From NCBI RefSeq assembly GCF_040371085.1, contig NZ_JAMBMT010000001.1, forward strand, positions 2,108,001-2,172,000: DNA of 64,000 nt, read 5' to 3'. Positions 37,677 through 47,107 of the stretch are shown in pieces (within the stretch, counting starts at the first letter, position 1; every line of letters starts with the position of its first letter). The notes under the pieces are model-generated. The model made no database searches, had not been told where the DNA came from, and saw only the letters and a list, made by a program, of their open reading frames with translations. A program made the translations under genes and the position numbers. Origin of the DNA: Psychrobacter sp. AH5. Its GTDB lineage: Bacteria > Pseudomonadota > Gammaproteobacteria > Pseudomonadales > Moraxellaceae.

Positions 37677-38477
37677 TTGAGTCTGTCAGAGCTTAACGCT
37701 AATAATATAGCGCCCGAAAATTTTAGTAAAATGATTAAAAGTCTTGGGCATTATAGCTTTCCCAATCCTACCCATGTCGATCCTGATGGCTACGGCGTGG
37801 TGGCTATAGGTGGTGATTTAGCGCCTGAAACGCTGATAGCCGCTTATGCTCAAGGGCTTTTCCCTTGGTTCAACGAGGATGATCCTATCGCTTGGTGGTG
37901 CCCTGAGCCGCGCTGTATTATCCTTCCCAAGGACTATCAACCCAGCAAATCATTACGTAAACAGGCCAAAAACTCGCGTTGGCAATTAACGGTTAATAAA
38001 GCCTTTGCTGAGGTTATTCATGCTTGTAGTTTGCCGCGCAGTGATGAGGCCATTGAAGGCGAGCATACTTGGATTCATCAGGAGATGATTGAGGCTTATA
38101 CGCAGCTGCATGATTATGGTTTTGCTCATAGCATTGAGGTTTGGGATGAAAAAAATCAGCTAATAGGTGGACTTTATGGACTGAAGATTGGGCATATTTA
38201 TTTTGGCGAATCCATGTTTCACCGCGCCTCTAACGCCTCAAAGATCGCTTTTTGGGGTCTGATGCAATTATGTATAGAGAGTGAGATAGCTGTAGTCGAT
38301 TGTCAGTTGCCAAACGATCATTTGTTGAGCTTAGGCGCAACTACGCTAAGTCGTGATAAGTTTTTGCGGCAATTGGATAAAGCAATAGGCGCAGGTTCAG
38401 TCAATTGGTCAAACACTGCCGCTGACTCGGTACCTGTAGCGATGCTAGATAGCCATACCAGATTATGGCCATTCTAA
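37677..38477 (+). CDS. aat: Leucyl/phenylalanyl-tRNA-protein transferase
   Basis: Adds Leu or Phe to proteins with N-terminal Arg or Lys, marking them for ClpAP degradation (N-end rule). The 266-residue protein contains the family blocks GGDLAPETLIAAYAQGLFPW, WWCPEPRCIILP, EGEHTWIHQEMIEAYTQLH, GLYGLKIGHIYFGESMFH and VDCQLPNDHLLSLGA. The chosen start is the TTG immediately after the trxB stop, with AGAGG upstream. The first ATG (residue 19) would shorten the non-conserved N-terminus and cannot be excluded. It is coupled to trxB. Confidence 0.93.
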   Translation: MSLSELNANNIAPENFSKMIKSLGHYSFPNPTHVDPDGYGVVAIGGDLAPETLIAAYAQGLFPWFNEDDPIAWWCPEPRCIILPKDYQPSKSLRKQAKNSRWQLTVNKAFAEVIHACSLPRSDEAIEGEHTWIHQEMIEAYTQLHDYGFAHSIEVWDEKNQLIGGLYGLKIGHIYFGESMFHRASNASKIAFWGLMQLCIESEIAVVDCQLPNDHLLSLGATTLSRDKFLRQLDKAIGAGSVNWSNTAADSVPVAMLDSHTRLWPF

Positions 38478-38538
38478 AATTTATCGATACTATCGGTAGT
38501 TGCTAACCGTTAAAGGCTGTGATCAAAGGATAACTATA

Positions 38539-38982
38539 ATGTCAGATACTAGCTTTTTATTAATTGGTAAATTGGCAGCGCTAGCCAATACCACTAAAGA
38601 TACGGTGCGTCATTATGATGAATTGGGACTGCTCAAGTCTCGAAAACGGCAGGCGGGTTCGCGATTATATACTGAGTTTCATCCAGAGTGCGTTGAGCGT
38701 ATTGAGCTGATTAAGAGCGCGCAGGCTATCGGTTTTACCTTAACTGAGATAAAAAACAGCTTGGATGATTATTATGATGGTAACCTAAATCTCGATGAAC
38801 AATTGAATTTGACTAAACAGAAATTAGCCCAAGTCAAAAAACAGCAAGCCAATATTAATCTGATGGTTGAGATGTTAAGTCAGCGTATTGCTATGCTTAA
38901 GCGCATGAAAGCAGATGATAGCTATCTACCTACTGCTGATGATTGCAAAAACACCACCCCTTCTCTACCTTATCGTAGATAA
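38539..38982 (+). CDS. MerR family transcriptional regulator
   Basis: A 147-residue MerR-type regulator. The ATG at 38539 is chosen over the open upstream frame because AAAGGA sits 8 bases before it. The N-terminal winged helix shows LLIGKLAALANTTKDTVRHY then DELGLLKSRKR and the GSRLYTEFHPECVERIELI wing, followed by FTLTEIKN and a coiled-coil dimerisation helix (about 75-125). The C-terminal tail has a single Cys (in DDCKN), so metal or redox sensing like SoxR is not supported. No divergent operon partner is evident. It may be cotranscribed with trxB-aat, 61 bp upstream. The ligand is unknown. Confidence 0.88.
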   Translation: MSDTSFLLIGKLAALANTTKDTVRHYDELGLLKSRKRQAGSRLYTEFHPECVERIELIKSAQAIGFTLTEIKNSLDDYYDGNLNLDEQLNLTKQKLAQVKKQQANINLMVEMLSQRIAMLKRMKADDSYLPTADDCKNTTPSLPYRR

Positions 38983-39003
38983 CTTTGTAAGCTTCCTTCA
39001 ACC

Positions 39004-39477
39004 TTACTTTTTATAATTTAGCTGCATAATCAAAGCATCGATAGCGGGTTGATGCGACTGTTGATAATAGCCTTTACGTCGATGAATAACGCTAAATCCT
39101 TGGCGCTCGTACAAGGCTATCGCAGCGACATTATCAGCGCGCACTTCTAATAGTAGATTCTCAATTTCTAACTGTTGTAGCTGCTCATGCAACTTAGCAA
39201 ATAGTTTAGAAGCCACCCCTTGACGCTGATAATCAGGATCAGTGCCTATGCGCAAAATCTCTGCTTGTTCAAAGAGAGCCTGATAAAGACAATAGCCAAT
39301 GATTTTGTCACTTTGACTGACTACCAATAAATAAATACTGTCTTGCTCAAGTAATTCTATTAGGGTTTGATAACTCCAAGCGTCTTGTAGTTGAACTAAA
39401 GCTTCGATATTGGCAACGAATTGAATAGTAGAGTCTATTCCATCATTATCTATTAGTAGCAGTTCTATAATTGTCAT
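39004..39477 (-). CDS. rimI: Ribosomal protein S18-alanine N-acetyltransferase
   Basis: GNAT-family acetyltransferase of 157 residues, expected to acetylate the N-terminal Ala of ribosomal protein S18. The acetyl-CoA motif A is present: ILRIGTDPDYQRQGVASKLF with the QxxGxA loop, then LLLEVRADNVAAIALYERQGF and RRKGYY near the C-terminus. These blocks match RimI better than generic GNATs. The usual neighbour tsaB is not adjacent. It converges with the MerR gene, the stops being about 20 bp apart. The function could be another N-terminal acetylation, but the RimI call is likely. Confidence 0.82.
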   Translation of the reverse strand: MTIIELLLIDNDGIDSTIQFVANIEALVQLQDAWSYQTLIELLEQDSIYLLVVSQSDKIIGYCLYQALFEQAEILRIGTDPDYQRQGVASKLFAKLHEQLQQLEIENLLLEVRADNVAAIALYERQGFSVIHRRKGYYQQSHQPAIDALIMQLNYKK

Positions 39478-39618
39478 TGTTTTATCTGATCCGCGAATCT
39501 AAAAACTATTACTAGCTTGCTATAGTCATCATTAGATCTACACTTTATTATTTAAAAGAAGCAAAAATTTACTTAAGTTAAAAAGAGTGATTCAACAGCT
39601 TTATATATTTTTCTGATA

Positions 39619-40428
39619 CTATAAATAAGGTTCTTCGCGTATCCATAGGGTTGCTAAATACTTAACTCCTTTTATTACGGGCATACCAGCGTGTAAAGTC
39701 ATATTATCAACATTTCCTGCTAAGTCTACGTTGGAAAAATAAATAGCTCTACCGACTTTAGGGCGTACCTCAAAGTTTAGTTTTGGAAAACGAGTAGCGC
39801 CCCCACATTCAACTTCAGATAGAAACATGAGAAAAGTTCCTACACGCTGTCCGCCATTTTGCATTATTTTGTCACTTCCTTTCTTGATGGTGTTAAAATA
39901 ATCATAATGTGGTTTGTACTCTCCGCCATCTTCATATCTTAACACTAGTAAACCTTCACCATGATTAGCAGGCCAATTTAAGAGCTCTGCAATACGTGCT
40001 TCAATAGTTTTAACTAGTCTATTTGGACTTTTACTGTAACTTACACTTTGACTAGTCCTATTAGTGGATAAAACTCGGCTACCATCATCATCATTTATAA
40101 CTTTTGATACCTTAAATTTATTTTGTGAGTCTTCAATTAATGCACTACATTCCTCAAAACTTAAAAAGTCATCAAAAACTATAACATGTGGTTTATGGCA
40201 GGTATAAGTTATAGAAACCTCTTTATTATTTAAAGCTATTCTGTTTTTATTTAGATCTATTCTAGGTCTTTTAAGCTTTTCACCTTTTTTTTCAATCAAT
40301 TCGTAAGCTGCATCAGTCCAACCACGTTGAAATAGCTCAGAAGCAATCTGGTTAGTTGAGACACCTTTCAAGATACAAACTTTAATCCATTTTTTCCATT
40401 CTTCATTCAAGCTTTTTAAACCATTCAT
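39619..40428 (-). CDS. 2-oxoglutarate/Fe(II) oxygenase, prolyl-4-hydroxylase type
   Basis: A 269-residue non-heme iron oxygenase of the P4Hc group. The facial triad is His174 and Asp176 in KPHYDYF and His246 in LHAGMP, with Lys254 positioned to bind 2-oxoglutarate. RYEDGGEYKPHYDYF and GGATRFPKLNFEVRPKVGRAI are standard P4H blocks. The N-terminal 60 residues (ILKGVSTNQIASELFQRGW region) form a small helical domain found in other bacterial P4H-like proteins, perhaps for substrate binding. The gene is more AT-rich than tuf next to it, suggesting acquisition. It follows tuf on the same strand with a terminator between. Substrate unknown; peptidyl-proline hydroxylation is the family reaction. Confidence 0.88.
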   Translation of the reverse strand: MNGLKSLNEEWKKWIKVCILKGVSTNQIASELFQRGWTDAAYELIEKKGEKLKRPRIDLNKNRIALNNKEVSITYTCHKPHVIVFDDFLSFEECSALIEDSQNKFKVSKVINDDDGSRVLSTNRTSQSVSYSKSPNRLVKTIEARIAELLNWPANHGEGLLVLRYEDGGEYKPHYDYFNTIKKGSDKIMQNGGQRVGTFLMFLSEVECGGATRFPKLNFEVRPKVGRAIYFSNVDLAGNVDNMTLHAGMPVIKGVKYLATLWIREEPYL

Positions 40429-40536
40429 TTATTCTCTCTCCTTATCCGATATCATGATGCTATGTTACTGTTTTTATATCATAATACAAATTAAAACAAT
40501 ATGTATTTATAGTTTTCTACAAAAATCTTCACCCAC

Positions 40537-40571
40537 AAAAAAAGCCACCCTCAATAAAGAGAGCGGCTTTT
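40537..40571 (-). terminator. Intrinsic terminator of tuf
   Basis: On the minus strand, AAAAGCCGCTCTC pairs with GAGGGTGGCTTTT around an AT-rich loop and continues in a T tract, about 90 bases after the tuf stop. Confidence 0.9.
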
Positions 40572-40658
40572 GATTGATTTCTAATTAGCAAGATTAGAGT
40601 AAAGAATAAACCTCGCTAATATAGATCAACTAATCACTTAAGTATCAGTTACTAAATA

Positions 40659-41849
40659 TTAGTTGCTTACGTTAGCAACTACACCAGCACCTACCGTACG
40701 GCCACCTTCGCGAATAGCGAAACGTAGGCCTTTGTCCATAGCGATTGGGTGGATAAGCTCAACGCTCATCTCAACGTTATCACCAGGCATAACCATTTCA
40801 GTACCATCTTGTAGCTGGATTGCGCCAGTCACGTCAGTGGTACGGAAGTAGAACTGTGGACGATAGCCGTTTAGGAACGGAGTATGACGACCACCTTCTT
40901 CTTTGCTTAACACATATACTTCTGCGTCAAACTTAGTATGCGGAGTGATTGAACCTGGCTTAGCTAGTACTTGGCCACGTTGTACGTCTTCACGCTTAGT
41001 ACCACGGAGTAATACACCACAGTTCTCACCAGCACGACCTTCGTCTAGCAGTTTACGGAACATCTCTACACCAGTACAGGTGGTTTTTTGAGTGTCACGG
41101 ATACCAACGATTTCGATCTCGTCGCCTACGCGGACGATACCTGATTCAACACGGCCAGTAACAACGGTACCACGACCTGAGATTGAGAAGACGTCTTCGA
41201 TTGGCATTAGGAATGCTTTGTCGATGTCACGCTCAGGCTCTGGGATATAGGTGTCTAGGATGCCTAGTAATTCTACTACCGCTGGTTCGCCGTATTTGCC
41301 TTCGTCGCCTTTTAGGGCTTGGGTGGCTGAACCTTTAACGATTGGGGTGTCATCACCTGGGAAGTCATAGTCGTTTAGTAGTTCACGAACTTCCATTTCT
41401 ACTAGCTCAAGTAACTCTTCGTCGTCTACTAGGTCACATTTGTTCATGAAGACGATGATGTACGGTACGCCAACCTGACGAGAGAGCAAGATGTGCTCAC
41501 GAGTTTGTGGCATTGGGCCGTCAGTCGCTGATACAACTAGGATAGCGCCGTCCATTTGTGCGGCACCGGTGATCATGTTTTTAACATAATCGGCGTGACC
41601 TGGGCAATCAACGTGGGCGTAGTGACGGCTTTCGGTGTCATACTCTACGTGTGAGGTGTTGATGGTGATACCACGTGCTTTTTCTTCTGGAGCTGAGTCA
41701 ATAGACGCGTAGTCTTTGGCTTCGCCGCCTGAGGTTTTAGCAGCTACGGTTGCGATAGCGGCGGTAAGGGTGGTTTTACCATGGTCAACGTGTCCAATGG
41801 TTCCGACGTTGACGTGTGGCTTGCTGCGTTCAAACTTGGCCTTTGCCAT
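40659..41849 (-). CDS. tuf: Elongation factor Tu
   Basis: GTPase that brings aminoacyl-tRNA to the ribosome. The 396-residue protein is full length: G1 GHVDHGKT (19-26), switch I with Pro54 and the ARGITI block, G3 DCPGH, G4 NKCD, then domains II and III ending [11 protein letters not shown]. Codon use is strongly biased, as expected for a highly expressed gene. A good AGAGGAAA ribosome site precedes the ATG. It lies downstream of four tRNA genes in the classic thrU-tyrU-glyT-thrT-tufB order, though a hairpin terminator at 42179-42206 probably separates or attenuates it from the tRNAs. A second tuf copy is expected elsewhere. Confidence 0.99.
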   Translation of the reverse strand: MAKAKFERSKPHVNVGTIGHVDHGKTTLTAAIATVAAKTSGGEAKDYASIDSAPEEKARGITINTSHVEYDTESRHYAHVDCPGHADYVKNMITGAAQMDGAILVVSATDGPMPQTREHILLSRQVGVPYIIVFMNKCDLVDDEELLELVEMEVRELLNDYDFPGDDTPIVKGSATQALKGDEGKYGEPAVVELLGILDTYIPEPERDIDKAFLMPIEDVFSISGRGTVVTGRVESGIVRVGDEIEIVGIRDTQKTTCTGVEMFRKLLDEGRAGENCGVLLRGTKREDVQRGQVLAKPGSITPHTKFDAEVYVLSKEEGGRHTPFLNGYRPQFYFRTTDVTGAIQLQDGTEMVMPGDNVEMSVELIHPIAMDKGLRFAIREGGRTVGAGVVANVSN

Positions 41850-42271
41850 GGGTATTTCCTCTTTTATTGGTGAATCTTTATGCTTTATATACTCAATGAG
41901 CAGTAAACAATAAGACTAATAAATAGCGGTGTGCGGCTTTTGACAGAGTGAAAACATCAAACCGTTGACGCTATGATTTATCTACAAAAATAGGGTTGTT
42001 GACTTATCTACAGCTAACTTAGCTACTATATATGGGTATTAGCCTTGATTTTTCAATCTTAGCATTTACTTTTCGATTGCCAATTTAGCTAGCCAATTGT
42101 TTTATTAACTCAATAATTTATTTTATATTAATTATCAAATTAACCATTACCAATCATAAAATATACTGCTGACAGCGCAAAAAGGCAACACCTCAGTGTC
42201 ACCTTTATTCTATCACTACCGAGTTAATGCTATAATCTTCAATGTTTATCTAAAACAAGCTTGATAATAAA
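41850..42271. other. 422-bp spacer between tRNA-Thr(GGU) and tuf
   Basis: AT-rich, no gene. It contains the terminator listed at 42179-42206 near the tRNA end; the rest presumably includes a separate tuf promoter and leader, but I cannot pick one with confidence. Confidence 0.5.
42179..42206 (-). terminator. Terminator-like hairpin after the tRNA cluster
   Basis: On the minus strand, AAAGGTGACAC pairs with GTGTTGCCTTT (two wobble pairs) around a TGAG loop and runs into TTTTT, about 65 bases after tRNA-Thr(GGU). Confidence 0.75.
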
Positions 42272-42346
<75 letters not shown>

Positions 42347-42478
42347 TTATTTTAAATAATCCAAATTATGGACTATATAAAAAAATATCACGGAACAGTT
42401 ATGATTAATGACTGTCGTGATAAATATCTCTTAACTATTTGTATCTTCAAAGACACTTGATAATTAATACCGCATATA

Positions 42479-42552
42479 TGGAGCGGGTGGCGGGAATCGA
42501 ACCCGCGTCATTAGCTTGGAAGGCTAAGGTGTTACCATTATACCACACCCGC
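42479..42552 (-). tRNA. tRNA-Gly (anticodon UCC)
   Basis: A 74-base cloverleaf with encoded CCA. The acceptor stem GCGGGTG pairs with CACCCGC, the anticodon stem-loop TTAGC-CTTCCAA-GCTAA gives TCC, and the T arm contains GTTCGATTC. Third in the cluster. Confidence 0.97.
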
Positions 42553-42639
42553 AATAACTCTATGATTAACCCAAACAGTGATTGGGCTTAGAGTACATTT
42601 GGTGCTGGGACTATCTAATAGTTGAAGTCAACTAAAATA

Positions 42640-42723
42640 TGGTGGTGGGAGAAGGATTCGAACCTTCGAAGCTTTCGCGACAGATTTACAGTCTGTTGGG
42701 TTTGACCGCTCCCCAATCCCACC
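42640..42723 (-). tRNA. tRNA-Tyr (anticodon GUA)
   Basis: An 84-base class II tRNA with the long variable arm expected of bacterial tRNA-Tyr and encoded CCA. The acceptor stem GGTGGGA pairs with TCCCACC, and the anticodon loop in CAGACTGTAAATCTG reads GTA. Second in the cluster. Confidence 0.97.
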
Positions 42724-42788
42724 TTAGTTTGCTTTTTATAAAATATATCTTGATAAAGATAATTCTAAAAAAGCGACTTTGAAAGAGA

Positions 42789-42864
<76 letters not shown>

Positions 42865-42886
42865 TTGTTCTCTCAAAGTGGTGGCT

Positions 42887-42914
42887 ATTCTATCAAATAT
42901 CGGCTGGAACGCAA
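42887..42914 (-). promoter_or_regulatory. Promoter of the tRNA operon
   Basis: On the minus strand, -35 TTGCGT and -10 TAGAAT are separated by 16 bases, ending 22 bases before tRNA-Thr(UGU). The short spacer and position suit a strong stable-RNA promoter. Confidence 0.8.
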
Positions 42915-43034
42915 GCCCTTTTTTGAATTTTTTAATAACCTTTGCAAATTAATTTTTAATACGTTGATTATATTGCTATTTTTAATTTGCTATCACTATT
43001 TTATAGCAGCCACTTATAAAGTGTTACCTTGTCT

Positions 43035-44531
43035 TTAGCGAATTCTTAAACCATCACAAGCCATCTTTACCGCTTTGACTAAAGCCAATGCCTTTTTATT
43101 AGTCTCATCCCATTCAGCTTCTGGCACAGAGTCCGCTACCACCCCTGCCCCAGCCTGAATGTGTATCTTCCCGCGGCGCATGACCGCGGTACGAATAGCA
43201 ATAGCAGTATCCATGTTACCATGCCAGCCCAAATAACCCACTGAGCCGCCAAATACCGTTCGACGTACTGGCTCTACTTCATCGATGATTTGCATAGCGC
43301 GTATTTTGGGTGCTCCTGATAAAGTACCGGCTGGAAAAGTGGCGCAGAACACATCAAGCGCGTCTTTATCAGGCAGTATCGTACCCTCAACGTTGGAGGC
43401 GATATGCATCACTTGCGAATAGCGCTCGATAAACATCTTTTCGGTGACTTTGACACTGCCATACTCACAAACACGGCCAATGTCATTGCGGCCCAAATCT
43501 ATTAGCATCAAATGCTCGGCAATCTCTTTGGTATCGGCGAGCAATTCTTGCTCAAGCGCCAAGTCCTCGCTTTCATCTTGACCTCGTTTGCGCGTTCCTG
43601 CAAGAGGACGTACAGTAACCTTGCCATCCTCAATGCGCGATAAGATCTCAGGAGAGGCACCGATAATATCAAAGCGCTTATGATCGTCTAAAGTATAACC
43701 GTGCACCAAAAACAGATAGGGCGAGGGGTTCAAAAACCTTAAAGCTCGATAAACCGCTAGAGAGTCGCCTTTATAATCTGCAGTTAATCGCTGCGCTGGA
43801 ACCACTTGCATCACATCGCCCGCATAGATGTAATCTTTTATTTTATTGACATCATCGCAGTATTTATCTTGACCAGTTTGTGAGACAAATTTAGGAGTTG
43901 GCATAATGGGCGCGCTCAAGTCCGGCATCTCGCTCAGCTTTTCTTCTATCCTTTCAAGCTCACGAATAGCAGCACCATAACCATCTTCGTCATTGCAATC
44001 AGCATAGACAATGATAGATAAGGTGTTTTCTAAATTATCAAAGACGATCACACTCATCGATAGCATCAGCCACATATCAGGTAGGCTCATCGGGTTTGGC
44101 GCGTCAGATAAACCCACGCTTGGCTCGATAACTCGTATCATATCGTAGCCAAAATAGCCGACTAACCCGCCACTAAAGCTTGGTAGTGAAAGCAGATCTT
44201 TGGCTGTTGGCATTTTATAATCAGCCATCAGCTTACGAATATAGTCAAACGGATCATCAACAGCATCAACACTGATCTGATCATCTTGCTTGATGGTCAT
44301 ATGGCCATCGGCGTATTGTAATATCAGATCGCTACCCAAACCAATCATCGAAAATCTTGCCCAGCGCTCGCCGCCTACTACCGACTCAAATAAATAAGCA
44401 GAGCCGCTCAAATCGCGCACTTTGGAGAACACAGACACTGGTGTTTGAGCATCCATCAAGCGCTTTTTTATAAGAGGTGCATGGCTAAAACCTTTAGCTT
44501 TAAAGGTATTATATTCTTCAAAAGTCATCAT
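43035..44531 (-). CDS. trpE: Anthranilate synthase component I
   Basis: Converts chorismate to anthranilate, using ammonia delivered by the TrpG subunit, in tryptophan synthesis. The 498-residue length is normal. The chorismate-binding C-terminal half shows IIGASPEILSRIEDGKVTVR, PLAGTRKRGQDESED, MLIDLGRNDIGRV, VMHIASNVEG and TFPAGTLSGAPKIRAMQIID. The N-terminal feedback region has a Ser in SVFSKVRDLSGSAYLFESV where tryptophan binds in relatives. trpG and the other trp genes are not next to it, so the pathway genes are split. I see no leader peptide with tandem Trp codons upstream. Confidence 0.97.
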   Translation of the reverse strand: MMTFEEYNTFKAKGFSHAPLIKKRLMDAQTPVSVFSKVRDLSGSAYLFESVVGGERWARFSMIGLGSDLILQYADGHMTIKQDDQISVDAVDDPFDYIRKLMADYKMPTAKDLLSLPSFSGGLVGYFGYDMIRVIEPSVGLSDAPNPMSLPDMWLMLSMSVIVFDNLENTLSIIVYADCNDEDGYGAAIRELERIEEKLSEMPDLSAPIMPTPKFVSQTGQDKYCDDVNKIKDYIYAGDVMQVVPAQRLTADYKGDSLAVYRALRFLNPSPYLFLVHGYTLDDHKRFDIIGASPEILSRIEDGKVTVRPLAGTRKRGQDESEDLALEQELLADTKEIAEHLMLIDLGRNDIGRVCEYGSVKVTEKMFIERYSQVMHIASNVEGTILPDKDALDVFCATFPAGTLSGAPKIRAMQIIDEVEPVRRTVFGGSVGYLGWHGNMDTAIAIRTAVMRRGKIHIQAGAGVVADSVPEAEWDETNKKALALVKAVKMACDGLRIR

Positions 44532-44678
44532 AGGGCATCTCTAGACACAGTAGGATAAAAGGTAGGCAGACAAAACCATTTGACTAATCAAATAGCTTAA
44601 GAGTCATTAGCAAGTGAGCGGTCACTAGAAGCAAGCCAAAATAGCGAATGAATAGCAAATAACACTAACTGACAAAGC

Positions 44679-44711
44679 ATAATAGCGAGCTTTAGTTAGG
44701 CTCGCTATTAT
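44679..44711. repeat. Perfect 12-bp stem-loop between trpE and the FHA gene
   Basis: ATAATAGCGAGC (44679-44690) and GCTCGCTATTAT (44700-44711) form a perfect inverted repeat with a 9-base loop. No T tract follows on the minus strand, so it is an atypical terminator for the FHA gene at best. Confidence 0.55.
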
Positions 44712-44777
44712 AGCAAAATAGGATAATAAAAGTTGCCGAGGTTATAGGCCTAACACCTACTCGTCAGCAAATCCTTG

Positions 44778-45938
44778 TTAGGCACCGCCCATATTAAATA
44801 ACCATAGTGCTACTGCGATGATAAGTATGGCGATAAATACCCAAATAAACCATCCTCCACTAGGCTTTTTCTCGCCTCGCGCATTATTGGCAGGGTTATT
44901 GATCGCTTGATCCATAGCATTATTACCCGTCGTACCCAAATCACGACCTTGGCCTAGGTTAGCAGTACCTGAGAACTGAGCCGTTGCCGCTTGCTTGGCT
45001 CGAAGTATGTCTGGATCTGCCTCTTCTTGTAGCGCAGTGGTTGTCGTTTTATCATGCTCGGGACTAACGACTGGCTCTTGATGAGCGGCTTTGTCGTGCA
45101 TTAACTTGCCTTCAGTAGTTGGCTGCTCAATGTTCGGCTTTTTAACGACTGGCTTGTTGATTACTGGTTCAGAGGCTGGTTTATCGATCGGCTGCTCTTT
45201 ATTAGTCATTAGTGTCTCCTCGGTAGCGGCGAGAGGTCGCGTATCTGCGCTTGCTGCTGGCACTATATCTTCTTCTACTGGAGCCGCTGACATAGCTTCT
45301 TGACCAGCATGAGCGGATAACACCTCACCGATAATGGTCTCTTTAACGACTGGCTGCGTCTGATTATCTACTGGCACTGCTTCAATATTGGCGTTTGAGC
45401 TTTCGCTAGGCTCTTTAGTAGCTACAGAGGATAACGAAGGCGCAGCAGTTGACTCTGCTACAGGACTCTCTTGAGTGACCACCTTAGTATTTTCAAGATT
45501 TTCTTGAACTTTTCCGACTATATCCTCTAACTCCTGTGCTGGTAAATTATCAGCGCCTACTCGCGTAGTTTCAGCTACAGGTGCCATGACTTGAAACTCA
45601 AAACTAGCAAAACCAAGCTTATCCTCGGCGTTTAATAGCACAGATTTATTATCCTCGATACGCTCATCATTGACGAAAGTACCGTTTGATGAACCCAAAT
45701 CCTTAACGTATAACTCGGTATTTGAGACGCTAAGTACAGCGTGATTACGAGAGACGGCTTTGCTGCCTAGTACCACATCATTGTCGCTACCACGTCCTAC
45801 CGATAAGCTATCACTCACTGTCAAAGTTAACTCCCCTAAAGCCTCGGTTAAAGCATTCAGCCGCCATGTGGTAGAGCTGCCAGCTTCTATTGGCGCTTCT
45901 GCATTGGCAGGATTTAACTCATTTAAATTATCCGTCAT
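44778..45938 (-). CDS. FHA-domain protein with C-terminal membrane anchor
   Basis: A 386-residue protein. The FHA domain (about 38-115) has the phosphothreonine-binding pattern SVGRGSDNDVVLGSKAVSRN then HAVLSV and LGSSNGTFVNDERI. A long disordered Ala/Glu/Pro/Val/Thr linker (about 120-350) precedes one C-terminal hydrophobic helix (WFIWVFIAILIIAVALWLF) ending in a few residues. The FHA domain is therefore presumably cytoplasmic and tethered to the inner membrane. No Ser/Thr kinase or type VI secretion gene is nearby, so its partner is unknown. Confidence 0.85.
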   Translation of the reverse strand: MTDNLNELNPANAEAPIEAGSSTTWRLNALTEALGELTLTVSDSLSVGRGSDNDVVLGSKAVSRNHAVLSVSNTELYVKDLGSSNGTFVNDERIEDNKSVLLNAEDKLGFASFEFQVMAPVAETTRVGADNLPAQELEDIVGKVQENLENTKVVTQESPVAESTAAPSLSSVATKEPSESSNANIEAVPVDNQTQPVVKETIIGEVLSAHAGQEAMSAAPVEEDIVPAASADTRPLAATEETLMTNKEQPIDKPASEPVINKPVVKKPNIEQPTTEGKLMHDKAAHQEPVVSPEHDKTTTTALQEEADPDILRAKQAATAQFSGTANLGQGRDLGTTGNNAMDQAINNPANNARGEKKPSGGWFIWVFIAILIIAVALWLFNMGGA

Positions 45939-46035
45939 GTGGTTATTCCTTATTATTAATCGTCTTTTTAATTATAAATTTAATGGTTTGGCAAAAATAG
46001 TTTGGCAAAATAAGCAGTATTCAACCTAAAGTCTA

Positions 46036-46902
46036 TCATTTAGTCAATAAGCTCGGCATAAAACGCGGTTTGATGATACCGCCAAGTTTATCATACGGAA
46101 TCGATAACACTGGCATGCCATAAGCATAAGGGCCAATCGCATAATGAGGATAGCGAATATCGATGCCTTTATCGGTCAAAGTTACATTGTCATTTAGGCT
46201 AAAAGGCCAATTTTGCTCGTAGCTTTTGACCTCTTCATCCATTGTTGTTACCCAAGCTTTATAAGACTCATAAGCAAGTGCCTTAAAACGTGATTTTTTA
46301 CCTTTTATCAGCATATCATTGAGAGTGACTTGTTTTTTGCTACTTGGATCGAACACTAAGTACTCACTAAAAGGCATACCATGAGCGCCGCCAGTGAAGG
46401 TATAAGAGCTGATTTCAAACAACTCAAAGTCCTCGCTCTGACCCAGTTTAACATGACCCAAATATTCAGGGGTAACCATCAAGTTATACGACCATGGCGT
46501 ATCTGCGGGCAAGTCCTTGAACTGCGATTTAGTAAAATTATCTAACGCCTGGGTAGCAGCTTTAGTGCTAGTGGCTTTACTGACTGGCGAGTCGCTAGGT
46601 TGACTATTGATAACTATGTTATTAATACGCTTATTGACGATGTCATTGAGCCAGTTTTGATTAGTCTTTAGATATTTAACCTCAATCTCTGGGCAGTTGC
46701 TTTTTTCATAACAACTCGCTTGCACAGTATTAGGTAACTCATAGTCTAGATATTCAGTGCTACTAATTAAGCTGCTAGCGTTTGTCGCTAAACTGATAGA
46801 CAATAAACTACCAGTAGCAATTGCTAAAACAGAGCGCTTTATATAACTACTCTGAGCTTCATTATTAGAAGTTAATAAATCAGATGACACGGTGGACTCC
46901 AA
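46036..46902 (-). CDS. DUF3298 (RsiV-type) periplasmic protein
   Basis: A 288-residue exported protein. A hydrophobic segment (about 27-45) follows an unusually polar N-terminus, suggesting a signal anchor. The C-terminal half matches DUF3298: FEISSYTFTGGAHGMPFSEY, VTLNDMLIKGKKSRFKALAY and the DIRYPHYAIGPYAYGMP block before the end. DUF3298 domains occur in the lysozyme-binding anti-sigma factor RsiV and in periplasmic proteins of unknown role. No sigma factor gene is adjacent, so an anti-sigma role is not supported. It sits downstream of prfC's promoter region and upstream of the FHA gene on the same strand. Confidence 0.75.
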   Translation of the reverse strand: MESTVSSDLLTSNNEAQSSYIKRSVLAIATGSLLSISLATNASSLISSTEYLDYELPNTVQASCYEKSNCPEIEVKYLKTNQNWLNDIVNKRINNIVINSQPSDSPVSKATSTKAATQALDNFTKSQFKDLPADTPWSYNLMVTPEYLGHVKLGQSEDFELFEISSYTFTGGAHGMPFSEYLVFDPSSKKQVTLNDMLIKGKKSRFKALAYESYKAWVTTMDEEVKSYEQNWPFSLNDNVTLTDKGIDIRYPHYAIGPYAYGMPVLSIPYDKLGGIIKPRFMPSLLTK

Positions 46903-47059
46903 TTAGTTATCAATTAAGAAATATTATGATTAATGGCTATAATCATAGCGTATCTATTCATAAATCATTGTTTAAAATGTGTTGATAGCTGGTATTGTGC
47001 TTGACGTGCTGATTAGCTTTTTGAATGGAAGTTGCAAAGATAACTAGAAAAAAGTAAAT

Positions 47060-47090
47060 AATAAAAAAGACACGCCAAGCGTGCCTCTTA
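47060..47090 (-). terminator. Intrinsic terminator of prfC
   Basis: On the minus strand, AGGCACGC pairs with GCGTGTCT around TTG and is followed by a run of T. Confidence 0.9.
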
Positions 47091-47107
47091 AAATTACAAA
47101 CAAAAAA

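Noticed and set aside
44532..44777. Trp attenuator before trpE
   Set aside because: No short leader peptide with adjacent Trp codons upstream of the trpE start; the strong hairpin there lacks a T tract.
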